Below, piece by piece: positions 57,224-64,000 of a stretch of DNA of 64,000 bases. Origin of the DNA: Bog-532 sp963720945 (GTDB lineage: Bacteria; Actinomycetota; Actinomycetes; Streptosporangiales; Streptosporangiaceae); assembly GCA_963720945.1 (NCBI GenBank), contig CAVRHH010000014.1, positions 124,001 to 188,000 on the forward strand, given 5' to 3'. The position numbers were made by a program, and so were the translations under genes. The notes under the pieces are model-generated. The model saw nothing but the letters and a program-made list of their open reading frames with translations, had not been told where the DNA came from and did not search any database. The stretch's first letter is position 1. Every line of letters begins with the position of its first letter.

Positions 57224-58075
57224 TCAGGCGGAAGGCACCGGCCGTACCCGGCGGGTCGCACGCGCCCGGGCGGCGAGTTCTTCCGGGGGCGGATAGCGCA
57301 CCTCGGCCAGGCACAGCCCGTGCGCGGGCGCGACGTGCACAGCGTGATCCCGGACCGCTGCGGCGAGCACATCCCGTGGCCAGCCCGGCGGCTGGCGTCC
57401 CTCGCCCACCGCCAGCAGGGCCCCGACGAGGGCACGCACCATGTTGTGGCAGAACGCGTCGGCCACCACGGTCGCCATCGCCACCCCGTCATCGTCCCGC
57501 GCCCAGTCGAGCCGGAGCAGCCGCCGGACGGTGGTCGCGCGTTCCCGGCGGCGGCAGAAGGCGGCGAAATCGTGCTCGCCGACCAGCACGGCAGCCGCCG
57601 CGTTCATCGGGTCCAGGCGGAGGCGGCGGGGGTACCACAGCGTCTCGTTCCGGCGCAGCGGGTCCGCCACGGCCGGATCGTCGCTGACCCGGTAGGTGTA
57701 CCGGCGCCAGAGCGCGGAGAACCGCGCGTCGAACCCGTCCGGCGCCGGCGCCAGGCCGCGCAGCCGCACGTCCGGCGGCAGGACGCCGGCCAGCGCGCGA
57801 ACCGCACGGCCCGCCGCGGCGTGCCAGGCGCCGGCGGGTACGTCGGCGTGGGCCACCTGGCCCCGCGCATGCACGCCCGCATCCGTCCGGCCCGCGACCG
57901 TCAGCCGCGGCGCCGCCGGCAGCCGCAGCACACGGCTCAGCGCCTCCTCGGTCACGGCCTGCACGGTCCGCCGGCCGGGCTGGGTGGCCCACCCGGAAAA
58001 CCCGGAACCGTCATACGCCAGGTCCAGCCGCAGCCGGAGGGCCGCAGGCTGGATCCCCGGCTCACCGGTGCTCAC
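57224..58075 (-). CDS. truA: tRNA pseudouridine(38-40) synthase TruA
   Basis: 283 residues from the GTG at 58075; a longer frame upstream would run through the terminator at 58171-58205. TruA motifs: LDLAYDGSGFSGWATQPGRR, catalytic Asp in VAGRTDAGVHARGQVAH, FDARFSALWRRYTYRV, and FCHNMVRALVGALLAVGEG. It lies after rplQ as in many actinobacteria, but a strong hairpin separates them. Confidence 0.93.
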   Translation of the reverse strand: MSTGEPGIQPAALRLRLDLAYDGSGFSGWATQPGRRTVQAVTEEALSRVLRLPAAPRLTVAGRTDAGVHARGQVAHADVPAGAWHAAAGRAVRALAGVLPPDVRLRGLAPAPDGFDARFSALWRRYTYRVSDDPAVADPLRRNETLWYPRRLRLDPMNAAAAVLVGEHDFAAFCRRRERATTVRRLLRLDWARDDDGVAMATVVADAFCHNMVRALVGALLAVGEGRQPPGWPRDVLAAAVRDHAVHVAPAHGLCLAEVRYPPPEELAARARATRRVRPVPSA

Positions 58076-58170
58076 GTGGCCCTGCTCACGTCGCGGGGGC
58101 TCCTCGGCTGGGTCATCGAACGCGGGCCCCCGAAGAGGCCAGCACTGCTGGCGCGGGCTCCAGACGCAGG

Positions 58171-58205
58171 GACGGGCTGTCCCCAGCGTGCAGGGACAGC
58201 CCGTC
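58171..58205 (-). terminator. 13-bp terminator hairpin after rplQ
   Basis: GACGGGCTGTCCC (58171-58183) and GGGACAGCCCGTC (58193-58205) form a perfect stem with a 9-nt loop, 24 bp past the rplQ stop on the minus strand. It marks the end of the rpsM-rpsK-rpsD-rpoA-rplQ transcript. Confidence 0.85.
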
Positions 58206-58229
58206 GGTGCGATCTGTGGTGCTGGCCTC

Positions 58230-58859
58230 TCAGGCGGACTCTCCGGCGGCGGCCTCGGGCTCCTCGCCGTCAGCCGCGGCCTCGTCGTCCTCCGCCGCGC
58301 CGGCCGCGGGCGCAGCAGCCGTCCCGGCGCTGGCCGTGCCGGCCGTGCTGACCGCGGGCGATTCGGTGTCCTCGGTGTCTTCGCTGACCGTCTCCGCGGT
58401 GCTGGCCTCTGCGGTGCTGGCCTCTGCGGGCGGAGCCTCGGTGACCGCGGCCGCCGCCTCGTCCCGCGAACGGCGGATCCGCAGGCGCGGCCGGGAGGTG
58501 ACCTCATCCTGGACCAGTTCGATCACGGCCATCGGCGCGTTGTCGCCCTTACGCGGCCCGATCTTGGTGATCCGGGTGTAGCCACCGTGGCGCTCAGAGA
58601 ACCCCGGCCCGATCTCGGTGAAGAGCGAGTGCACGATTCCCTTGTCGGACACGACCGTGAGCACCTGCCGCCGGGCGTGCAGGTCGCCACGCTTGGCGAA
58701 CGTGATCAGGCGCTCGGCCACGGGACGCAGGCGGCGCGCCTTGGCCTCGGTCGTAGTGATCCGCCCATGCTCGAAGAGCGCTGTGGCCAGGTTCGACAGG
58801 ATATGCCGCTGGTGGGCCGAGCTGCCGCCCAGCCGCGGCCCCTTGGTGGGCGTGGGCAT
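58230..58859 (-). CDS. rplQ: Ribosomal protein L17
   Basis: 209 residues. L17 core residues 1-~128 (GPRLGGSSAHQRHILSNLAT, GRITTTEAKARRLRPVAERL, GYTRITKIGPRKGDNAPMAV). The following ~80 residues are an Ala/Glu/Thr/Ser-rich acidic tail with an imperfect AEAST repeat. Such tails occur in actinobacterial L17 but this one is long. Last ribosomal gene of the alpha operon. Confidence 0.95.
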   Translation of the reverse strand: MPTPTKGPRLGGSSAHQRHILSNLATALFEHGRITTTEAKARRLRPVAERLITFAKRGDLHARRQVLTVVSDKGIVHSLFTEIGPGFSERHGGYTRITKIGPRKGDNAPMAVIELVQDEVTSRPRLRIRRSRDEAAAAVTEAPPAEASTAEASTAETVSEDTEDTESPAVSTAGTASAGTAAAPAAGAAEDDEAAADGEEPEAAAGESA

Positions 58860-58903
58860 CCGTTTCCTCTTCTCGGTTTCTTGTACTTGCTAGAGATGAT
58901 GCG

Positions 58904-59920
58904 TCAGTACTGCTCGGTCTCGACGTAGCTGTCGTCCTCGTCGGGCGCGTAGTTGTCCACCGCGCTGCTCGGGTCGAACCCGGGCGGGGAGTCCTTGAGC
59001 GCCAGGCCCATGTCGATCAGCTTCTGCTTGACCTCCTCGATGGACTTCGCACCGAAGTTGCGGATGTCCAGCAGGTCCTGCTCGCTGCGCGAGACGAGCT
59101 CGCCGACGGTATGGATGCCCTCACGCTTGAGGCAGTTGTACGACCGGACGGTGAGGTTGAGGTCCTCGATCGGCAGCGCCAGATCGGCGGCCAGGGCCGC
59201 GTCCGTGGGCGACGGGCCGACGTCGATACCCTCGGCGTCGACGTTGAGCTCACGGGCCAGCCCGAACAGCTCGACGAGCGTCTTGCCGGCGCTCGCCACC
59301 GCGTCCCGGGGCCGGATGGAGGACTTGGTCTCCACGTCGAGAATGAGCCGGTCGAAGTCGGTCCGCTGCTCGACACGGGTGGCCTCGACCTTGTAGCTCA
59401 CCCGGGTCACCGGGGAGTAGATCGAGTCGATGGGCACCCGGCCGATCTCCTGGCCCGGCTGCTTGTTCTGGGTGGCCGAGACGTAGCCGCGGCCGCGCTC
59501 GACGGTCAGCTCCATCTCCAGCTTGCCCTTGCCGTTCAGCGTGGCGATGTGCAGCTCGGGGTTGTAGACCTCCACCCCGGCGGGCGGCGTGATGTCCGCC
59601 GCGGTGACCTCGCCCGGCCCCTGCTTGCGCAGGTACATCACCACGGGCTCGTCGTGCTCGGAGGAGACGACCAGGCCCTTGAGGTTGAGGATGATGTCGG
59701 TGACGTCTTCCTTCACGCCCGGCACGGTAGAGAACTCGTGCAGGACGCCCTCGATCCGGATGCTGGTGACGGCCGCCCCGGGGATGGACGACAGCAGCGT
59801 CCGGCGGAGTGAGTTACCGATCGTGTACCCGAATCCCGGCTCCAGCGGCTCGATGACGAACCTGGACCGGGCATCACCTATCTGCTCTTCCGTCAGGGTA
59901 GGACGCTGAGCGATAAGCAT
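58904..59920 (-). CDS. rpoA: RNA polymerase alpha subunit
   Basis: 338 residues from the ATG at 59920, with GGAAGG 7-12 nt upstream. The N-terminal dimerisation domain (FVIEPLEPGFGYTIGNSLRR, TLLSSIPGAAVTSIRIEGVL) is followed by a short linker and the C-terminal DNA/activator-binding domain (LNLTVRSYNCLKREGIHTVG, LLDIRNFGAKSIEEVKQKLI). The acidic tail DEDDSYVETEQY is actinobacterial. Confidence 0.97.
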   Translation of the reverse strand: MLIAQRPTLTEEQIGDARSRFVIEPLEPGFGYTIGNSLRRTLLSSIPGAAVTSIRIEGVLHEFSTVPGVKEDVTDIILNLKGLVVSSEHDEPVVMYLRKQGPGEVTAADITPPAGVEVYNPELHIATLNGKGKLEMELTVERGRGYVSATQNKQPGQEIGRVPIDSIYSPVTRVSYKVEATRVEQRTDFDRLILDVETKSSIRPRDAVASAGKTLVELFGLARELNVDAEGIDVGPSPTDAALAADLALPIEDLNLTVRSYNCLKREGIHTVGELVSRSEQDLLDIRNFGAKSIEEVKQKLIDMGLALKDSPPGFDPSSAVDNYAPDEDDSYVETEQY

Positions 59921-60026
59921 GGTGCCTTCCTTCCCGCGACGCCCACTATTTGACAGTCGCGATCTGGCCGGCGGCCCCATGGCCGCCGGCTCCGCCGGGC
60001 CCGCAGACCGGGCCCGGCGTTAGTGC

Positions 60027-60653
60027 CTACTTCGAGTAAAGCTCAACGATGAGCTGTTCCTGAACCTGCGTGTCGATCTGCGCGCGGACCGGCAGCGCGT
60101 GCACCAGCACGCGCATCTGGTCCGGGACGACCTCGAGCCACGCCGGGACCTGGCGCTCGCCCGCCTCAGCCTGGGCCACGACGAACGGCGTCATGTCGCG
60201 TGACTTCTGGCGGACCTCGACGATGTCGTTCTCGGCCACCCGGTAGGACGGGATGTCCACCTTCCGGCCGTTGACCGTGAGGTGCCCGTGCGTGACGAGC
60301 TGGCGGGCCATGTCGCGGCTCTTGGCGAAGCCGGCCCGGTACACCACGTTGTCCAGGCGGCTCTCCAGGATCTGGAGCAGGTTGTCGCCGGTCCGGCCGT
60401 GACGGCGGGTGGCCTCTTCGTAGTAGTTGTGGAACTGCCGCTCCAGCACGCCGTACATGCGGCGGGCCTTCTGCTTCTCGCGGATCTGGAGAAGGTACTC
60501 GCTCTCCTTGGGGCGGTTCCTGCCGTGCTCACCCGGCGGGTAGGGCCGGATCTCGATGGGGCACTTCGGCGAGTCGCACTTGGCCCCCTTCAGGAACAGC
60601 TTCATCTTCTCGCGGCGGCAGCGCTTGCAGTCCGCGCCCGTGTCTCGAGCCAT
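60027..60653 (-). CDS. rpsD: Ribosomal protein S4
   Basis: 208 residues from the ATG at 60653. S4 with the zinc-type N-terminus: CKRC and CDSPKC supply four Cys. S4 RNA-binding domain SRLDNVVYRAGFAKSRDMAR and QLVTHGHLTVNGRKVDIPSY. Primary 16S binder and assembly initiator. The Cys-containing form is usual in some actinomycete genera, with a C-minus paralogue in others. Confidence 0.96.
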   Translation of the reverse strand: MARDTGADCKRCRREKMKLFLKGAKCDSPKCPIEIRPYPPGEHGRNRPKESEYLLQIREKQKARRMYGVLERQFHNYYEEATRRHGRTGDNLLQILESRLDNVVYRAGFAKSRDMARQLVTHGHLTVNGRKVDIPSYRVAENDIVEVRQKSRDMTPFVVAQAEAGERQVPAWLEVVPDQMRVLVHALPVRAQIDTQVQEQLIVELYSK

Positions 60654-60669
60654 CTGCTCTTTAACTCCC

Positions 60670-61074
60670 TCAGACCCGGCGCCGCTTCGGCGGGCGGCAG
60701 CCATTGTGCGGAACCGGGGTGACGTCCTGGATCGAGCCGACCTCCAGGCCGGTCGCCTGCAGCGACCGGATGGCGGTCTCCCTGCCCGAGCCGGGACCCT
60801 TAACGAAAACGTCGACCTTGCGCATGCCGTGCTCCATGGCCCGGCGCGCGGCGGCCTCGGCGGCCATCTGCGCGGCGAAGGGCGTCGACTTGCGCGAACC
60901 CTTGAAACCGACCTGCCCGGAGGACGCCCATGAGATGACGTTCCCGGTCGGGTCGGTGATTGAGACGATCGTGTTGTTGAACGTGCTCCTGATGTGGGCG
61001 TGCCCGTGAGCGACGTTCTTCCGCTCCTTGCGGCGCACCTTCTTGGCGCCCGCGCTGCGGCTCCTTGGCGGCAT
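60670..61074 (-). CDS. rpsK: Ribosomal protein S11
   Basis: 134 residues. HGHAHIRSTFNNTIVSITDP, ISWASSGQVGFKGSRKSTPF, VKGPGSGRETAIRSLQATGL, and C-terminal VPHNGCRPPKRRRV. Platform protein of the 30S subunit. Sixteen nt separate it from rpsD. Confidence 0.97.
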   Translation of the reverse strand: MPPRSRSAGAKKVRRKERKNVAHGHAHIRSTFNNTIVSITDPTGNVISWASSGQVGFKGSRKSTPFAAQMAAEAAARRAMEHGMRKVDVFVKGPGSGRETAIRSLQATGLEVGSIQDVTPVPHNGCRPPKRRRV

Positions 61075-61114
61075 GTGCTTTTAACTCCTGGAGGTGATCG
61101 GTCCTGGCGGACTA

Positions 61115-61495
61115 CTACTTCTTGCCGGCCTTCTTCTTGCCGGCCACCGTCTTCTTCTTGCCCTTGCGGGTGCGCGCATTGGTCTGCGTCCGCTGACCAT
61201 GCACGGGCAGTCCCCGGCGGTGCCGGATGCCCTGGTAGCAGCCGATCTCGATCTTGCGCCGGATGTCGGCCTGGACCTCGCGGCGCAGGTCGCCCTCGAC
61301 GCGGTAGGTCGCGTCGATCCAGTCACGGAGACGGACCAGCTCGTCTTCGCCGAGCTCGCTGACCCGGGAGTCGGGGCTGACACCGGTCGCCTTCAGCGTC
61401 TCCAGTGCCCTGGTACGGCCAATGCCGTAGATATACGTGAGCGCGACCTCCATCCGCTTCTCGCGGGGGAGGTCAACGCCGACAAGGCGTGCCAT
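61115..61495 (-). CDS. rpsM: Ribosomal protein S13
   Basis: 126 residues from the ATG at 61495 with GGAG upstream. MARLVGVDLPREKRMEVALT, YIYGIGRTRALETL, IGCYQGIRHRRGLPVHGQRT and a Lys-rich tail. 30S head protein contacting the P-site tRNA. A 285-bp gap with a GC-rich hairpin element precedes it after rpmJ. Confidence 0.97.
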   Translation of the reverse strand: MARLVGVDLPREKRMEVALTYIYGIGRTRALETLKATGVSPDSRVSELGEDELVRLRDWIDATYRVEGDLRREVQADIRRKIEIGCYQGIRHRRGLPVHGQRTQTNARTRKGKKKTVAGKKKAGKK

Positions 61496-61635
61496 GTGCG
61501 GGCAGTTCTCCTTCGGTGAGTGGGAGGTCCTTCGCGCCGCTCCTGACCCTGCCCGAGCCAGCCCCGGCCTCCCCCGGGGGTGGTCCCGCGGCCACCCAGG
61601 CGGCCACCGGACTGCGGTACGCGTTTTCAGTTGTG

Positions 61636-61684
61636 GCGCGGGGCGGAGCCCCGCACCGGGGGGTCCGGGGGGTCGCCCCCCGGG
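61636..61684. repeat. GC-rich hairpin element inside the rpmJ-rpsM interval
   Basis: GCGGGGCGGAGCCCCGC (61638-61654) is followed by GGGGGGTCCGGGGGGTCG and CCCCCCGGG (61658-61684). The second part matches the conserved end of the 43.8 and 52.4 kb elements. Lying inside a ribosomal operon, it might attenuate transcription or only be an inserted fragment. The rest of 61496-61780 shows nothing assignable. Confidence 0.6.
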
Positions 61685-61780
61685 TGAGCACAAGCAGCCT
61701 GGCCAAGGCGAAGGTGGCGTCAGCCACCGAGCAGCCCTGGCCGGCCATGGCTGCGGCGCAGCCTTGACCCGCCCAGGCTG

Positions 61781-61894
61781 TTATCCCTGGCGCTGCTTGT
61801 GCCGCGGATCTGAGCAGATGACCATCACCCGGCCGTGCCGGCGGATGATCCGGCACTTGCTGCAGATCTTCTTGACACTCGGCTTGACCTTCAC
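61781..61894 (-). CDS. rpmJ: Ribosomal protein L36
   Basis: 37 residues from a GTG: MKVKPSVKKICSKCRIIRRH, then GRVMVICSDPRHKQRQG. The zinc-ribbon ligands CSKC, Cys and His are all present, so this is the C-plus form. Between infA and rpsM, its normal position. Confidence 0.95.
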   Translation of the reverse strand: MKVKPSVKKICSKCRIIRRHGRVMVICSDPRHKQRQG

Positions 61895-61955
61895 GGCCTG
61901 CTTCTCCTCATGGGCCGCCTGCGCGGCCCGCCTGCTGTGCTGTTCGCTGTTCGTC

Positions 61956-62177
61956 TTACTTGTACCGGTACACGATCCGCCCGCGGCTCAGGTCGTAGGG
62001 ACTGAGCTCGACCACGACCCGGTCGTCAGGCAGGATGCGGATGTAGTGCATCCGCATTTTCCCGCTGATGTGAGCGAGAACCTGGTGCCCGTTGTCTAGC
62101 TCCACCTTGAAGAAGGCGTTCGGCAGGGACTCGACAACTGTGCCTTCAATCTCGATGGCGCCGTCTTTCTTGGGCAT
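61956..62177 (-). CDS. infA: Translation initiation factor IF-1
   Basis: 73 residues: MPKKDGAIEIEGTVVESLPN, FKVELDNGHQVLAHISGKMR, LPDDRVVVELSPYDLSRGRI. OB-fold factor that blocks the A site during initiation. First of infA-rpmJ-rpsM-rpsK-rpsD-rpoA-rplQ. Confidence 0.97.
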   Translation of the reverse strand: MPKKDGAIEIEGTVVESLPNAFFKVELDNGHQVLAHISGKMRMHYIRILPDDRVVVELSPYDLSRGRIVYRYK

Positions 62178-62524
62178 GTCCTCCGCGTTTCACTATCCGG
62201 CTCGGCCGCGCGCACAGCGCACGGCGTTGCGTTGCTACGTATCCCGAGTGGGCTGCCTGGCGAGATACGGCCCGTGCGGGCTCCCCTCGCCGGGCCTGCC
62301 GGCACGGGATCCGCCCCGGCAGGATCGGTACGGCCAAGCAGACGTTGCTTCGCGGTAAAGATACGCGGGAAGAACAGCCCACAGGCCGTGAGCGAGTTTA
62401 CGCGATGCACGGCACCATTGCGAACTCATCGCCCGCACCGGCCCGTGCCATCGTCCGGGCCCGGCAGCGCTGCCGCCGGCTCAGGATGCCCGTCCTGGGC
62501 GGTATAAGCAACATGGCCCCGGAT
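62178..62524 (-). promoter_or_regulatory. Leader/promoter region upstream of infA
   Basis: 347 bp between the DUF1707 gene and infA with no supported gene. On the minus strand TTCGCA (62419-62424) and TAAACT (62395-62400) are 18 bp apart and could be -35/-10 boxes, leaving a leader of ~210 nt. Part of the interval (62340-62400) is less GC-rich. No known leader motif recognised. Confidence 0.35.
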
Positions 62525-62797
62525 TTATGCCCGCGGCCAGTCCGCCGGGAGCAGTCCCTGGGCGGGCGGCCGGTGCAGGGAGTCGTCCGGCAGCACATAG
62601 TGGCGCAGGTCGGTATGCGGCAGGTCAGCCAGCAGCTCATCGAGCTCGCCGAGGGTGCGTGCCTGCAGCGCCACCTCCAGCCGCTCGCCGAATTCCTCCG
62701 CCGTCAGCCGCCCGGCCGCGTGGTGTTCCTGCAGCAGCGACGTGACCCGGTCCCGGTCGGCGTCGGAGGCGCGGAGCCGTGCTTCAGACGGCGACAT
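62525..62797 (-). CDS. DUF1707 domain protein
   Basis: 90 residues from the ATG at 62797, preceded by AGGAGGAGG. DUF1707/SHOCT-like motif LRASDADRDRVTSLLQEHHA, AGRLTAEEFGERLEVALQAR, TLGELDELLADLP. These short domains are often fused to membrane segments and found in actinobacterial envelope or regulatory proteins; here it stands alone with a Pro-rich tail. Unusual visitor between map and infA. Confidence 0.82.
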   Translation of the reverse strand: MSPSEARLRASDADRDRVTSLLQEHHAAGRLTAEEFGERLEVALQARTLGELDELLADLPHTDLRHYVLPDDSLHRPPAQGLLPADWPRA

Positions 62798-62882
62798 CAG
62801 CCTCCTCCTCACCTCACTCGCCAGCCCGGGCCGGGAGGCCCGCCGGTGGCCTGGGGGCCAGGCCGGCGGCCCCGGCCGCGGC

Positions 62883-63743
62883 CTAGCGGCGGAGCCTCTC
62901 TTCTGAGAGTGCCTCTTCAGGTGCCTTCGCGGCAACCGATGGCTGGCCGATGGCCGCGAAACCGGCGGCGCCGCCGTCCTCGGCCGTCAGCACCCAGGGC
63001 CCGTCCGCGGTGATGGCGACGGTGTGCTCGTAGTGCGCGGCGTAGCTCCCGTCGGCGCTGACGACCGTCCACTCGTCCGCCAGCACCTCGGTCTCGGCGG
63101 CGCCGAGAACGATCATCGGCTCGATAGCGACGGCCATGCCCTCGCGCAGCCGCGGACCGCGCCCGGGCCGGCCGTAGTTGGGGACGGGCGGATCCATGTG
63201 CATGGCGCTGCCGATCCCGTGGCCGACGTATTCCTCGATGATCCCGTACGGGCCGGCGCCGCGCACGGACGCCTCGACCGCGTGGGAGATGTCGGTGAGG
63301 CGGCGGCCGGGCTGCGCCCGGGCCAGGCCCTGCCACAAGGCGGTCTCGCACACCTCGAGCAACCGGGTCAGTTCGGGGGCGATCTCCCCCACGCCGACGG
63401 TGAGCGCCGCATCGCCGTGCCAGCCGTCGACGATGGCGCCGCAGTCGATGGAGATGATGTCCCCCTCGGCCAGTACCGTGTCCGGGCGGGGGATGCCGTG
63501 CACGATGACCTGGTTGACCGAGGTGCAGATCGACGCGGGGTACCCGTGGTAGCCCTTGAAGGAGGGGGTGGCCCCCGCCGCGCGGATCTCACGCTCGGCC
63601 AGTTCGTCCAGGTCGGCGGTGCTGACACCGGGCGCGACGGCCTCCCGGAGCACGGCCAGCGTGCGCGCCACGACCAGGCCCGCGGCCCGCATCGACAGGA
63701 TCTGGTCCGGGGTCTTGATCTCTATGCCGGGCTTCGGCCTCAT
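62883..63743 (-). CDS. map: Methionine aminopeptidase, type I
   Basis: 286 residues from the ATG at 63743, with AAGGTGG upstream; a GTG three codons earlier lacks one. Metal ligands: Asp pair in ISIDCGAIVDGWHGDAALTV, His in EEYVGHGIGSAMHMDPPVP, Glu in MAVAIEPMIVLG and the final Glu region ADGSYAAHYEHTVAIT. The C-terminal ~30 residues are a variable extension. It follows adk as in the usual secY-adk-map-infA order. Confidence 0.95.
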   Translation of the reverse strand: MRPKPGIEIKTPDQILSMRAAGLVVARTLAVLREAVAPGVSTADLDELAEREIRAAGATPSFKGYHGYPASICTSVNQVIVHGIPRPDTVLAEGDIISIDCGAIVDGWHGDAALTVGVGEIAPELTRLLEVCETALWQGLARAQPGRRLTDISHAVEASVRGAGPYGIIEEYVGHGIGSAMHMDPPVPNYGRPGRGPRLREGMAVAIEPMIVLGAAETEVLADEWTVVSADGSYAAHYEHTVAITADGPWVLTAEDGGAAGFAAIGQPSVAAKAPEEALSEERLRR

Positions 63744-63762
63744 CCGCGCCACCTTAATCTGG

Positions 63763-64000
63763 TCAGCGGGCGAACGGCCGGAGCCCGGCCAGCGCCCGCT
63801 CGGTGATCTCCTCGACCGGCCCGGTCGCGTCGATCCCGATCAGGATGCCTTCGTCGGCGTAGTAGGCGACCAGTGGGGCGGTCTGCTTGGTGTAGACCTC
63901 GAGGCGGTGCCGGACCGTCTCCTCGCGGTCGTCGTCGCGCTGGAAGAGCTCACCGCTACAGGCGTCACAGATCCCATCCCGGCTGGGCGGGTCGAAGAGG
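63763..64000 (-). CDS. adk: Adenylate kinase, C-terminal part (runs off window)
   Basis: The last ~79 residues of adenylate kinase: FDPPSRDGICDACSGELFQR with the zinc-type CxxC of the LID, RDDDREETVRHRLEVYTKQT, APLVAYYADEGILIGIDATG, and end EEITERALAGLRPFAR. The start lies beyond base 64000. It ends 19 bp before the map start. Confidence 0.93.
   Translation of the reverse strand, partial: LFDPPSRDGICDACSGELFQRDDDREETVRHRLEVYTKQTAPLVAYYADEGILIGIDATGPVEEITERALAGLRPFAR

Noticed and set aside
1..64000. tRNA, rRNA or insertion-sequence genes
   Set aside because: No cloverleaf-like tRNA ends, rRNA blocks or transposase motifs were seen in the intergenic regions inspected.

Overview
The window is very GC-rich DNA from a filamentous-type actinobacterium. 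Third codon positions are almost all G or C, GTG and TTG starts are common, and the gene set is typical of Streptosporangiales, Streptomyces and relatives: a conservon, Scr1/DUF397-type regulators, a PASTA-domain kinase, an actinobacterial qcrCAB/cta respiratory supercomplex, PimB-like glycosyltransferase and extended ribosomal proteins. I cannot name the species.

Layout. 1-4.0 kb: a conservon (cvnA-B-C-D), with cvnA cut by the window edge. 3.9-6.5 kb: a whiJ/abaA-like regulatory trio (SpoIIAB-like ATPase, DUF397 protein, XRE-DUF5753 regulator) around a palindrome-rich control region. 6.6-11.3 kb: three minus-strand genes coupled by start/stop overlaps (FAD amine oxidase, an unrecognised 846-residue two-TM protein, a GNAT acetyltransferase). 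The DNA is locally poorer in GC, so this looks like acquired accessory material and is the best candidate for an undescribed system. 11.4-13.1 kb: a PIG-L deacetylase and a CoxG-like protein. 13.3-15.5 kb: tsaB-rimI-tsaD. 15.5-19.1 kb: a reductase and the TPP-riboswitch-controlled thiO-thiS-thiG genes.

19.1-35.8 kb is core metabolism: a PASTA kinase, an MFS exporter, a PPi-type phosphofructokinase, an acyltransferase, an esterase, a ROK glucokinase, a metallophosphoesterase, an acyl-CoA synthetase, a GT4 mannosyltransferase, an NlpC/P60 hydrolase, an exonuclease, a RAM-domain protein and trpD. 35.8-47.1 kb holds the aerobic respiratory chain: ctaE-qcrC-qcrA-qcrB on plus and ctaC-ctaD-ctaF on minus, with a NarL-type two-component pair between them. 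tusA lies divergently upstream of ctaC.

49-64 kb is almost all minus strand and housekeeping. In transcription order from the right edge it reads adk, map, a DUF1707 gene, infA, rpmJ, rpsM, rpsK, rpsD, rpoA, rplQ, truA, then rplM-rpsI, glmM, nnr and an alr-tsaE fusion. The usual continuation tsaB-rimI-tsaD is found about 33.5 kb away in the same orientation, so the qcr/cta/thi block appears to have been placed inside an ancestral cluster.

Structures outside genes include a dispersed GC-rich element family (about 43.8, 47.7, 52.4 and 61.6 kb), three sets of short tandem repeats at convergent gene ends (37, 48 and 111 bp periods), several perfect palindromes, long terminator hairpins and a number of apparently leaderless promoters. 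qcrB has an apparent 1-nt frameshift near its 3' end. I saw no tRNA or rRNA genes, transposases or CRISPR arrays.
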